64,000 bases of DNA, taken from NCBI GenBank assembly GCA_015680685.1, contig MNCI01016193.1, positions 312,220 through 376,219 of the forward strand, given 5' to 3'. The stretch is from Gnetum montanum. Lineage: Eukaryota; Streptophyta; Gnetopsida; Gnetales; Gnetaceae. The notes beneath the pieces are model-generated. The model searched no databases, was not told the origin of the DNA, and was given only the letters and a program-made list of their open reading frames with translations. Position 1 is the stretch's first letter. Each line of letters begins with the position of its first letter. The position numbers and the translations under genes are program-made. Positions 23,599 to 34,774 of this stretch are shown in pieces.

Positions 23599-24440
23599 TT
23601 TCCTAAAGTTACCATATTATCTATTCCTATTTTATGTACGCCTTCTAAAATATCTAATTGCATTCAATTTAAATAAACTAAATCTCCTAACATTGTGTTT
23701 GTCCAATTTTATAAACAAATAGTATCGGCTGGCATCTAAGTTAATTTCTTTACTTACAACGGATACACCGATTCAGGAACATCAGAAGAATCTTCGACTT
23801 TTTGTTGTAGCAGTTCATATTTCTTCGGATGTTCTTCCTCTATTTTTTTCAATTTTTGAAGATATTCTCTTTTATGGTTTTGTTTTGGTGTTTCATTTTC
23901 TGTTTTAACATTCATATGAATGTTTACATTTTTAATTAATGCATCTTATTCTGTACAATGATAATGAAAATCTACTTGTTCAAGGATTCTATGTCTACAT
24001 GATGGATCTCCCTGATGTTCCTGATCAGATGTACCAGCTTCAGAGGTTTCTCCTATTTCTTGTGTGGAAACAGGTAAACTCTGAATTTGAGGTTTTTGTA
24101 TAGCAACTAGTTGATTTTGTAGATCTGCTACTTGTTTTACTAGTTGTTCTAATAGTTGGTTCTTTGGAGTTTGTAAGATAGGTAAAGGTACAAAAGACAA
24201 TGATGTAGATGGCTTCAGATTTATTAATGAGGGGAATACCTTTTGTGTGTTCTTTTTTTTCTTTTTTTTTTTTCTTTTTCTTTTTTTTTTTTGCCTATGG
24301 AGTGGATCTAATGGATCATTTTTTGTCCATCTAGGTGTTAATAAATTCACTTAGTATTTTCGTTTTGCATGTGTTCTATATAGCTTTAAAAATTTAAAAT
24401 AAATATCAATTGTATTTGTTAAATATGAATATTGAGTATG
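23599..24440 (-). pseudogene. Pararetrovirus coiled-coil linker region, copy B
   Basis: A frame at 24350-23946 starts with a basic Lys run (from an A/T slippage tract at 24250-24290, about 30 bases longer than in copy A). It then has LLEQLVKQVADLQNQLVA, a clear heptad coiled coil, and an acidic/polar end. It lies between the movement and coat proteins. Coiled-coil proteins or domains next to the coat protein occur in caulimovirids; identity here is inferred from position. Confidence 0.55.
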
Positions 24441-24449
24441 TATGGGTAA

Positions 24450-25100
24450 ATCTTCAATATCAATATTAACACCATACTCAATATTGGTTGATCCTACTTG
24501 GGCCTTTTATTCTCCAAATGGTAGGAGAGTTTGGATACTAGTTGAACTAAATAACTTAAAACATAACCTAGTGCCTATTGTTGTATAAATACTACGATCT
24601 ACCATATCAACATGTAAATAAACAATAAGCATTAAAGATTTATGAATATGTGGATCATGGAGGGAGAACGTGAAATTTGGAATTGTGACAATTAATGCAT
24701 CTGTTGCTAATGTTACCTTAGCTTGAGTAATAATAGCATTTTCAAACATTTCAATCAAAGGATACAGAGCATTTAACCTATAGTTAAAGTGCGGATGGAT
24801 ATGGATAGATAACTCAACTAAATGAACATAATTGTATCCCTTTTTAATCCACTTAGCAGTTTCTCCAAGAAAGAAAAATGTTAAAGCTACTAGCCTTAGT
24901 CTTGCACCTGAGATTTCTAAATCACTCTGATAAATACATCTCACGAAATGATTCAACCAAAGTTAAACTAGACTTATCATAGATCTCATTACGACGTGGG
25001 ACAAGTAAAGGAATAGTACCATTCGTAGTAGAAACAAATTCAGAAATTCATGAAAATAAGATGAACCTGTAACTTGTGCAGAGTTTGCCATGAGATTTGG
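24450..25100 (-). pseudogene. Pararetrovirus movement protein, copy B
   Basis: The frame 24956-24507 contains WIKKGYNYVHL, a changed YRLNALYPLIEMFENA region where copy A has ALIDKRFKMF (a small deletion), IPNFTFSLHD and the C-terminal TRLCFKLFSS. The N-terminal part (25100-24956) is in another frame owing to a two-base loss near 24925. The stop of copy A is not shared: here the codon is Glu. So the two copies have decayed independently. Confidence 0.72.
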
Positions 25101-25176
25101 TGTCATGGATGCTCTCTACTGCCTCCTTGTTGCGCAACTTACAATGCCTATCCTTCAACTTCTACTATGCGTCTTA

Positions 25177-25217
25177 CGCTATTCGACAATTTGTAACGCT
25201 ATTCCACAATTTGTAGC
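25177..25217. repeat. About 21-bp tandem duplication in viral leader
   Basis: acgctattc(g/c)acaatttgta occurs twice; copy A has one at about 14187. Confidence 0.8.
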
Positions 25218-25357
25218 AGCAACACGTTCCAAACAAAGTATCAATGTTTTAGAAAATCACAGTTCTAATAGAATCTCACTTGTAGAATTCTCCACTCTGA
25301 ATTCATTCCTTACACACAAAGCGTTCCTCTCTCTTTCACTCACATAATCAGAGTCAT

Positions 25358-25369
25358 GCTCTGATACCA
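25358..25369 (-). other. Pararetrovirus tRNA-Met(i) primer site, copy B
   Basis: Exact TGGTATCAGAGC on the minus strand. In Caulimoviridae this is where initiator tRNA-Met primes minus-strand DNA and is used as genome position 1. A movement-protein frame follows about 260 bases downstream. Confidence 0.85.
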
Positions 25370-25411
25370 CTCTTCAGAGCGCACAGCATTTTACCAAGTT
25401 CACACACAAGC

Positions 25412-25566
25412 TTTATTGCAAAAACTTGTTTACAAGGCCTATTGCAAAAACTTGTTTACAAGGCCTATGGGATGCTTCAGAAGGAATGCTTTCCAATGTG
25501 CACTACGTAGCTTTTGGAGATTTCTCTTATGGTTGCCTCTTAGAGTTGCCAACACATCCTTATATA
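25412..25566 (-). promoter_or_regulatory. Pregenomic-RNA promoter remnant, copy B
   Basis: TATATAAG at 25566-25559 and AATAAA at 25417-25412 on the minus strand, then the primer site. Two small tandem duplications lie inside (25418-25466 and 25567-25590), absent from copy A. Transcription would run into the movement and coat protein frames. Activity is not implied. Confidence 0.62.
25418..25466. repeat. 25/26-bp tandem duplication
   Basis: The segment gcaaaaacttgtttacaagg plus cctat is present twice in succession here and once near 14405 in copy A. Confidence 0.9.
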
Positions 25567-25649
25567 GCACACGAACTAGCACACGAACTAACTCTCAAGA
25601 TCACTTTGAAACGTCCAAAGTGCCTGATAACACACATCACACTATCTAA

Positions 25650-26310
25650 AGCATCATATCCTCGATGGACTTTCCTTCGCAGATGGATGGTCGATATTTA
25701 AAGACGTTACATAATGGAGATGGTCAATTAGTATCAGTATCTGTAGCATCAGCACTTGAGGTGATTGGGATGGCTCTAGTGATACATGGTTGGTGCTTGC
25801 TGGAGCATATAGGTAAGCTGACAAAAAGAATCCTCCCTGTTGACGATACTATTGGAATAAAGCATTACAATGGTACAATTCCAACATCATCAGGTATCAA
25901 TGGTGGAGGTGACAGTGCTCAATAATGTCATCTTTAGTCGCTGTCAGCACATCTTGATACCATGCCGGCTACCACGATGTCTCATAGTCTGGTCTTCGGC
26001 TAAAACTGGTGGTTAAAAGATATGTCGGTGATCGATCTCAGAAAGCATGTCATGCTTGTGATTGAAAAGAACCAAAATATAGAAAATCTTTGTATTCCTC
26101 TTGCTGAATACAGTTAAGTAAGTTCATAGGAAATGAATCAACAAAATATTTTGGTTTATGACCATATCTCATCCACTATGCCCAAAATTCATTATCATTA
26201 GGAAAATGGGGTGTAGGTAGGTTTGTGGTGATATGGTAAACATGGCAATTTGCAGGTTGGTATGAGTAGGGTCATCCAATCTTATCACAAGTACTTTCAC
26301 GAGAAGATTC
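25650..26310 (-). pseudogene. Pararetrovirus 3' open frame, function unknown, copy B
   Basis: Homologous to 14640-15300 and more interrupted by stops. It sits upstream of the pregenomic promoter on the same strand. The right viral boundary is near 26310, where copy B lacks about 40 bases present in copy A. Confidence 0.45.
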
Positions 26311-26597
26311 CCCCCTTCTCCTTTTTTATCTCTCTTGATGTCTTATTTATGTCATCTACGTTGGGATTTATGTGATGAAGTGTTAACTTTTATTACTTTA
26401 ATTTAATATTTCTATTTTACTTTTATATTTTAAGTTCTATTAAAATTATCAATTACATTTTCTCTTCCACTCGAGACTATTCTCAGGCTAGCTGTGCCCA
26501 TAAACAAGGTGACCTAGGCAATAGCCTTGCAAAATCGTACACTTTAGAAACGTCATGCATTAGTTTGCCTCCTAACCCAAATTTTCACATCAACAAT

Positions 26598-27338
26598 TCA
26601 CAAAACAAAGATTACAATAGCTAAAGAAGAAATCCCTATATAACTTGTCAAAGATCCATGTACCATTAACTCCAATAATTAAAATATCCTAGAAATTCTT
26701 GAGTCAGCTTTAGAAATGATTTGGAAAATTCAAAAAATGCAATAAGCAATCCTGTTTAGATAATTCAAACTAAAATTACACTCATGGTTACCTCTAATGA
26801 TTAAAATATGGGAGAAATTCTTAACTCAGCTTTCTTAGATGACTGTCGCCAAAAAAAACTCGACACATCTTAAAAATATATTAATATTTTTACCTTTAAG
26901 AGTTTTAAAACATGATTAAGAGAAAATTACTTTTGCTAAAGTCTTTTTTGCTTTCCACCTCCCAATCTATTAACAAGCCTGAAAACCTGCAATGCAAGGT
27001 GCAATACAATTATAATCAAAAACCATAATTTGTGATTTTAACAACTAAGTCTCGCAAAATAAATGTGATTTGTAAAATGTTTTAGCAAGTTGGTAAGATA
27101 GAACATGTGTTTTCAATTTGCTACCATATTATATCAAGGTTGTTTTCTTTGTTTGTTACATTGTTTTTTTGAAGTGTTTCTATCTTAAATAATATTTGTT
27201 TTAAATTTAATTTGAATGCTAGATTAATCAGAATTTGTTTGAATTTATGAGATTAATCATGTAAAATCAGGGAAAAAATGAGATTAATCATGTAAAATCA
27301 AAAAAAAAGAAAAAGTTGGAAACACAAGTCAAACTGGC
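26598..27338. other. A/T-rich part of unit B, no gene seen
   Basis: Matches 16424-17138. It includes a short duplication (gagattaatcatgtaaaatc at 27249 and 27280) that copy A lacks. Confidence 0.6.
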
Positions 27339-27889
27339 TTGTTATGAAAATCCAACCGGGGATTAATGGCTAAGCATCTTGTAAAAAATCATATGCATTC
27401 GGCCTGCTACGAAAATCTAACCAGGAATTAATGGCTAAGCATCTTGTTAAAAATGCCTGCTACGAAGATCTAACTCGGAATTAATGGCTAAGCATCTTCT
27501 TAAAAATTGCTGCTACAAAAATCTAACCAGGAATTAATGGCTAAGCACCTTGTTAAAAATCATTTGCATTCGGCCTGCTACAAAAATGCAACCAGGAATT
27601 AATGGCTAAGCACCTTGTTAAAAATCATTTGCATTCGGCCTACTACGAAAATGCAACCAGGAATTAATGGCTAAGCACCTTGTTAAAAATCATTTGCATT
27701 CCGCCTGCTACGAAAATGCAACCAAGAATTAATGGCTAAGCACCTTGTTAAAAATCATTTGCATTCGGCCTGCTACGAAAATGCAGCCAGATGGCTAAGC
27801 ACCTTGTTAAAAATCATTTGCATTCGGCCTGCTACGAAAATGTAACCAGGAATTAATGGCTAAGCACCTTGTTAAAAATCATTTGCATC
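27339..27889. repeat. Minisatellite, about 9 units (copy B)
   Basis: Units of 53-65 bases share gctacgaaaatgcaacc, aattaatggctaagcacc and ttgttaaaaatc. The first and last units resemble the two units of copy A. Two inner units are shortened to 53 bases, and one lacks aattaatgg-side bases near 27790. The array ends about 100 bases before the tRNA-Val copy. Confidence 0.95.
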
Positions 27890-27991
27890 AATTTGAACCT
27901 CTGCTGCAGGACACAATCACCTGACAATTACGTTCCCGATTACAACGTCTCCGGGAGAAATGCAGACTGGGTTTCCAAAAAGTAAAGACTT

Positions 27992-28065
27992 TGACGCTGC
28001 CTAGACTTGAACTGGAGACCTTCAGTGTGTTAGATTGACATGATAACCAACAACACCACGGCACC
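27992..28065 (-). pseudogene. tRNA-Val(AAC) pseudogene, copy B
   Basis: Homologous to 17370-17443 with extra changes: the D-arm region reads TGTTGTTGGTTATCAT, the anticodon stem has G-to-A changes, and the 3' acceptor strand reads CAGCGTC, which no longer pairs with GGTGCCG. The anticodon AAC is kept. Judged non-functional. Confidence 0.75.
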
Positions 28066-28529
28066 ACCTTAATATTAAAGTTGTAAAGGGTGTTTTCCAC
28101 CAGAAAAGTGCTAATTGCCTTATAATAAAGTACAGGAGTTTTATACCCAAACACTCAAAAGCTCAATGTTCATTTGGAGCCCCTAGCATGGTAGTGGATA
28201 AGCAAAAGCCTAATTTCTTTGCTTAGGTTTGAGCCCAAGTATTACCACTTGAAAAATAAGCAACCTTACCATTATGCCAAGTGGTAGTCCTTTGTTTTAT
28301 ACCACAAAGCACTTGTAATTTCAACAACACTGGAAGGACTTGTGAATCTTTGTAAACATTGAGATCTCATTATCCCAAGAGTAGTAGATACCTCCTTTTT
28401 AGTAGTCATACTTAAGGTTGAACCTAGGTTTTACAACTTAAGAAAGGAGAACCTTACTATCATATCGTTTGATGGTCTTGTGAGATCTCATTATTATCAT
28501 CTTCATCCTTTTGATGCATTTATCCTATC

Positions 28530-29328
28530 TAATGAGCTGTGATATTGCATTCATCACGCGATATCGCGTACACGATATCATGTCCTGCCTCATTTTCTAT
28601 AAATAAGAGGCGGCGCCCTTTGTTCCAAATAGTTAGACTTAGACCCTTAGCTAAACTCTTGCAATTTTACCATTCCAAAGTTAAAATAATTTTTGTGTGC
28701 CCACAGTAGGAGTCTTAAAGTGAACGGATCTTTATTCGAGCAAATTGTACCTCAGCACACATTTGTGTACGGCAATAAAGACGAACTATATGATAAACCT
28801 TGCAGCATAAGGATTAACCTAAATAGTAATTAATTATTGTTGAATGTTTAAATGCTTTCCTAGTCAATTAATCTCTCTCTCAACCATTGACTCTCCTAGT
28901 TAAGTACACTTAGTATGACCGATTCGAGCATGTGTGTAGCGCTTGGTAACCCAGTAATGATGAGCGTTTGGTAATCCCAATAGCGTTGCACTGGTTCAAG
29001 ATGTGTGCAGCAAGTGGAAACGAATACTGGTGTTAGGGATAATTGGACTTAGTTAGTGAATAGTTAATGTAAGTTAGTTACTTAGTTTTCTTTACCTTTT
29101 CCTATTAGCATAAGACATTAAAAAGATAAAAAGTATAAAAATCATATGCCTCAAACTTACTTAACCATACAATTGTGACAATGCAAGTAAGTTTGGAAAG
29201 ACAACGATTGATTAACCCTGAGTGTTCCATTAGAGCGCGTAAGCACTTAGTCCTTGGAGTTTGACCGGATCGCGCGTGAAATGCTTGTATTCGTATGGTT
29301 GAGTGTAGGGGTATCTCGCCACTCATCA
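28530..29328 (+). repeat. 5' LTR of E2
   Basis: Starts TAATGAGCTG and ends CCACTCATCA. U3 holds the eroded palindrome near 28557, then ctataaataagagg (TATA) and AATAAA near 28771. Confidence 0.92.
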
Positions 29329-29329
29329 T

Positions 29330-29347
29330 TGGCATCGTTGTCGGGGA
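29330..29347 (+). other. Primer binding site, tRNA-Asp type (E2)
   Basis: 15 of 18 positions agree with TGGCGCCGTTGCCGGGGA; the three differences are transitions. Confidence 0.88.
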
Positions 29348-29473
29348 CTTAGTTGTTTGTGTGCTACGTAGAACATAGGAAATCATTCATATCGTTGGGA
29401 CGCTAGAACGAACCCTTAGGGTTAATCAAGGAAAGATAAGACAATGGTAAAATCGCACAACGAATAAGACAAA

Positions 29474-31900
29474 ATGTCTTCTTCTCCACATAAGAGCATT
29501 TCACTGCCTAGGACTAACACAAGAGACAGTCGGCGGCATAATACACATAACCCAAATCTGCCAATTCCTTAACAATTTCGTGTGGCATATACTCATCACG
29601 ATGAGTATGTACCTGACTTTACCTTTATTCTCCATCAAGATGAAAAATTGCGTTGGAGAGACTTGGAAGGTAATATAGTGTTGCCTCTAGATCGATCAAT
29701 CCCCAACATTCTCCTTCGTGCTCTCTCACAAATAGGCATGTCATTTTTGTACGTGGAATATGTTGCATGCGATCATGACACAAGGGACTACCATCCCATA
29801 GAAGCACAATGTCAAAGGGACTTGCAACAGAAAAGTCACTATACATCCTCAAAGGGTAAATGGCCTCATAACGCTCCACACGTCTTAAGCGAAATTGGGG
29901 GTGGTGAGCCTACTTCAGTAGGTTCCCCAAGAAACGATATTCCTCCTCCTAACGATGATAAGGAGGTGGTGTATCAAAACCTACACTCCACGATTCACAA
30001 CCCTGATTTTGATACCCACGAACACGAAGTGTTCAAAGAAGGAACGCAAACACACGATAAAGGCAGACGTTCTAATCGTGATCATGATCGTGGCTGAGAC
30101 CACCAAAGAGAAGATAGAAAACACCGTCATGACGATAGCTCTCCTTCTTCTTCACCTTCATCATCACATTCACCCTCTCCTTCAGTGTCTGGATGCAGTC
30201 ATAAGGAACCTAACCATGAGGATAAAGGTAAATAGAGTGAAAAACACCAATGAGATAGTCGAGAACGAGAACAAGGGTACTCTAAGGAATTAAGGCATAG
30301 AAGAAGGGAGAGTAGGGAACCACGTAGACACCATAGACGCTATGAACGAGATGATCATGAAGAACCCCTACTCGCAACTAGAAGCATGCTAGATATAATG
30401 GAGGCTATGAGAATCCCCACAAGGCACCAAAAAGATAGTAGGATCAAGAGGTTAGACATGAATAACATCCCATGGATTGAGGGGGGATACAACGCTAATC
30501 CTCAAAATCATTTACAAGCATTCCACGATGCATGTGCCTTGCAGAACATAGAAAACAAATGGCAAAACTAAAGTTGTTCCCAAGGACACTAGTGACAGAA
30601 GCTGAAAGCTGATACCGGTCCTTAAAACTGGAATCCATTCAGAGGTGGAGTACAATGTTAGAACTATTTAATGATAAGTACCAAACATACTCCCAAGTGT
30701 CTAACCTACGAAAGCAAATCCAAGGATGGAAGCAGGGAATCATGAACCTTTGGATGCTGCCATGGGCCGCTATTACGCACTATTACATCGTTTCCTTGGC
30801 CATGGTTATTCGCAGTGGGATCAACTACGCCATCTCGTAGATGGACTTAGGTATGAAACAAGGAGAACCCTTGGAACGTATGCCCAGGGAAGATTATTAG
30901 AGCTTAGGTCTCATCAGGTCCATAGATTGTGAGAGCAAGTAGCCAAAGAGGAAGGTGAGCTATGAAAGAGAGAAAGTGCAGAAGAGTACAACCGAGATCC
31001 TTCCCTTTGAAAAATGGGAGTGAGATTCTATGAGGAGGAAGAAGAGTCACCACTCGAAGAGATGATGAATAGGAAAACTTTGCAGCTCCAAAAGTTAACA
31101 ACCGAAGTATCGGCAAAGGTAGACCAAATGTGGGACTCCCTAGATAGTAGATTTGAAACTGTTCTTAAAATTGTAGAGGAGTCTAGGGAGCGAGGTAGTG
31201 ACCATGACAAAAATAAAAAGAGAAAAGTAGACAATGCACGTAATAAGGGTAAGGGTGAAACAACCATCACAGAAAAGGTTGTGGATTCAGACACGAAAAA
31301 TGATGGTGGATGTGAGATATGCCAATACGACCATCCTAAGGGATGTTGCCCAATAATCTCACATCTACAAGAGTCTAGGGTGTATGAAATCAACCCACGA
31401 CTTAATAAACGACAAGCACCCCAACGGTTACGTTATCCCCAAGGTAACCCAAGGCAATTCCACCAACCTTCAACATATTACCCAAGTGGAACTCCAGCAC
31501 AACCCGTTGAGCAACACCAACAGTGGCAATACCCACAGTCATGGGGGATGCCACCACCAAGGCAACAATACCTCTACTAGCAACCAAATCCATAAGGCTA
31601 CTACGTGCAACATCCAATCTCTCCACATGACTCTATTGGTCACGTCACACCACAACATCACTACCAAGCTCAGGAATATTTAAAAACTCCTTCTCCTAGG
31701 GGACATAACCCATAAACATACCATCCTTTGAATCCATCCGTAACTCTCACACCAATAGCTCCATTACCACCCTCTCCAGCAATGCAAGGGGAACTCCCTA
31801 CTCAACTGCAGCAACGAAATGCCACAAGGGCTGTAAATACTCAACCCATTGTTGGTTCTGATAGTCATATGAAGAGATGACCTTTCTTCAGAACCAATAG
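29474..31900 (+). pseudogene. E2 gag region, broken
   Basis: The frame from ATG 29474 is followed with stops at 29570, 30096, 30235, 30568 and later. N-terminal DEYVPDFTFIL, then the charged Arg/Asp/His and Ser/Pro run (30050-30240), gag core NNIPWIEGGYN, LELFNDKYQTYS and MGRYYALLH, the knuckle-like CEICQYDHPKGCC near 31312, and a Gln/Pro-rich tail to about 31890. Unlike E3, the charged region stays in one frame, which shows that the E3 frame change is a later indel. Confidence 0.85.
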
Positions 31901-32009
31901 TCCAACCAAGCCCTCACAACCACAAGCGATTGAACCTCTAAACACCTCTCAATCAAATAAGGCTTCAAAGCTCCCTTCAAACCAAACACCGAGCTCAACG
32001 CATACGATT

Positions 32010-32620
32010 ATGTTAACAAATGTTGTTACTAACTGGATTAAGGTGGGCCATCTTCCCAGGAAATTCTCTGATCCCAGAAGCCCCCTAATCTATCTCCAAG
32101 TCGCTGGAAATGAACCATGTAAAGCTCTTCTGGACTCAGGTTCTAGAGTCAACTTAATATCGCAAGAGATGTACAAAGCTTGGAACCTGTCTCCATTGAG
32201 GAAGAGCAATATTTGCCTAGAGCTGGCTGACCAGTCCATCACTGCTCCCTTGGGACTAGTGGAGGACATCATTACCATCGTGTGTGGGTGGTCATACCTA
32301 GCTGATTTCCTAGTGATACAAGTAAACAATGATAAAGGACTTTCTAATAATAATCAGAAGGGCATGGCTAAGTACCATAAATGTATGCCTAGGAATTTGC
32401 AATCTTTCCCTGGAAATATCTAAGGAGAACACTTTTGGGAAGATCGAGAAAAAGAAAGTTCCATGCATTACATACAATGATACAGGGTGCGATTGCCTGC
32501 ATAAATGTTTAGCATGGCCTGCATGCAACCGGTGTGCACAAGAAATTAACATACAAAAGTGTTTGTATTTAGCAACCACACAACAAGGAGACACCTAGTG
32601 GTCGATAGCTAATCAAGTGA
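32010..32620 (+). pseudogene. E2 retropepsin domain
   Basis: HLPRKFSDPRSPLIYL is followed by ALLDSGSRVNLIS, so the D-S-G catalytic triplet is intact here, unlike E1 and E3. IVCGWSYLADFLVIQV follows, then a frameshift near 32345 before the IIRRAWLSTINVCLGI motif. The Cys-rich linker runs to about 32750. Confidence 0.85.
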
Positions 32621-32754
32621 ATAACTCACCAACATGCATGGAACTAACTGAGGGGATAATTAGTGCTTACATCAGAAGCAGAGATGAACTTGAGCAAGTT
32701 CGTCACCAACTTCCAACCCTTAACCTGGAAACATCAATTCGGGGAAGTTGGAAA

Positions 32755-32935
32755 TTCCTAAAAAATTCAAATAAGCACTCTAATAAGAAATTGTCAGTCG
32801 ATGTCCAATAGATCAAACCTTACCATGAACTTAGAACGGCCAATGCACATAATACCTCTGAGAAGGGACAACCCTGCTCATTATTTTGAATCTCCTCCTT
32901 CCAACTTAGTCATGGGGGAGATGGCCACCTCTGCT
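32755..32935 (+). other. Deletion junction joining protease linker to post-integrase sequence (E2)
   Basis: The linker text that in E1 lies before RT (ggggaagttggaaattcct, compare 8277) runs straight into text that in E1 lies after integrase (compare 9580). E3 has the same join at about 40880-40940. Confidence 0.85.
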
Positions 32936-34774
32936 GATCAATTGAGGCCCTCAGTTCCTTTTTAAGTTTTTTTTTTTACACATTTTTTGTTTTACAAATT
33001 TTTTTAACTTTTCTTGTTTTTATTTTACAACATCATTCATACTTTTTCATTCCTTTGGGTGCTTGTTTGTTTTGTTAGGTTCATCACCTAATAAGTGCTC
33101 TTGATGGTGGTATGAACTGTATTCTATTGATTGCTAATGTTTTGTTTTTACCTTGGAGTTATAATGTTGATACTAAGGTATGGTTATTTTGATATAATAG
33201 GCAATGGGTCCATGTCACCCATGCATTCATAAATTTCTATGGTCTCTCTTGGCTTGGAAATGTACAACCTCCTTCTTAATAATGAAACTATTAATGAATT
33301 GGTGACTGGGCATTTCTCAAACTAAGGAAGGGCTCAAGGACTGAAAAGGGTATGACTTCAAGGGGATTTGATGCATTTGTGTTGGCCATTCTCTTGGGTT
33401 CTTGGATGTTTCTTCTTGAGTTTCTATTACCATTCTGACATTGCTCTATTATCGAGAAGCTAAGCTAATAAAAATAACAAGTCTTTGCATGGTGTGGTTT
33501 TCACGCAAAAAAAATAGTGAGAATTCAAAGCACTGGTTATGGAACTAAACAAACATGTTCCCTCTAACTAAGGCCCTCTCTCGCTTCCTACTTTTCCTTT
33601 TCTTGTTTTCTCGAAATGGTGGTGACTCTTTGGTGGAAGCATTCTTGTTACTTCAGGTGGATGGATTGGCCAAGTGTATTAATGTGAAGTCACTGGAAGT
33701 GGATTTTTTGAGGCCAGACTTGGAATGGGATCTACTCAGTCACATTAACCATACATACACAAGGGGCTATACACCACCTTGTTTTTGGGACTCCATTCTA
33801 TTCTCTTCTTTCCATCATTCTTTCTCCATTTTTCCACCTCATTGCTGGTTGTATCAGTAGTCTATATTTTGGTTGATACATTGTTTTCTTTTTGGTAAAT
33901 TCTTGCAGTTAATAATTTATCTCTTGTTTCCAAATGACATTTCCAAAGCCTACGGACTCTTTGAATGTGGGATTGTCAAGGCATTCAAGGCATAAGCCTG
34001 CTTTGGGGAGGACCCACTAGCATTCCTAATGGATGCATTAGTTAACTTCCTTTCCTTAAAAATTACTGCAATCAACATTTATTTTGTTCATTTCCACCTC
34101 TAACATCCATTTTATCGACATTGTCGTTGTTTCTTTTTCTCCAACTTTCTTATTTCTTATACTTTTCCATTCTATCGCTACCGCAAGATCGCTCTTAGTC
34201 ATGGGGGTCCTGGTCCAATTTTTTCAATTTTCTCCTAACCCCTACACCTTGGGTAGCCACCAGCGTTATATCTCCAGAATCTGTATTAGCCATATCACAA
34301 CTTAGCCAATGGATCATACACCAAGGTAAGGTATTGAATGCATTGTGATTTATTTATCCTTGCTAATATGAGACTGTGTTGTGTGTGCAGATGGCAATCA
34401 TACAACAATGAACTGGACCTGGAGGAAACACTTGGGATGGACTGCTGCTGGAACAGTTATGCAAGGAACAAGATTGATGGTGCAGTTATGGATAAACAAG
34501 GGAAGGCGCAATTTTGGCGTCGGTAGCAACACGTCTTCTTCTCTTCTATTCTCCCTCTCTCTCTTCTCTCTCAGCTGCCAAATCAGGCTAGATGTCAATT
34601 ATGTATAGTGTTCATTCTCATGGCCATGAACACTAATATTATCATGTATTGTAATGATTGATCCGTTCACATGTTATCCCATTAACCATTAGTGTCATTT
34701 AAGTCAATAATCCCATACCTTCCCAATATTTTGTAATGAACTCGAGGACGAGTTTTTATTCAATCATGGGGGTA
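32936..34774 (+). other. E2 3' region between junction and 3' LTR
   Basis: About 1.8 kb without known domains, corresponding to the 3' regions of E1 and E3. It ends in a purine tract (catgggggta) at 34765-34774. It contains the small hydrophobic frame at 33555-33860. Confidence 0.6.
33555..33860 (+). pseudogene. Small hydrophobic open frame in E2 3' region
   Basis: A 101-codon open frame with a signal-like start: basic residues, then LLFLFLF, followed by GGDSLVEAFLLLQVDGLAKC. The matching frame in E3 (41779-41952) stops after 57 codons and in E1 is broken. No known family recognised. Location between pol and the 3' LTR is where Athila-type elements carry an env-like gene, but nothing here shows a transmembrane fusion protein. 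Could be chance. Confidence 0.3.

Noticed and set aside
25358-25369. Reading TGGTATCAGAGC as the primer site of a minus-strand copia element
   Set aside because: No LTR end (CA) precedes it, and movement-protein and coat-protein-like frames follow rather than copia gag-protease-integrase. The plus-strand copia RT remnant is on the other strand.
27339-27889. Regular repeats resembling a CRISPR array
   Set aside because: Units are directly adjacent with no unique spacers, copy number differs between duplicates, and the DNA is plant nuclear. It is a minisatellite.
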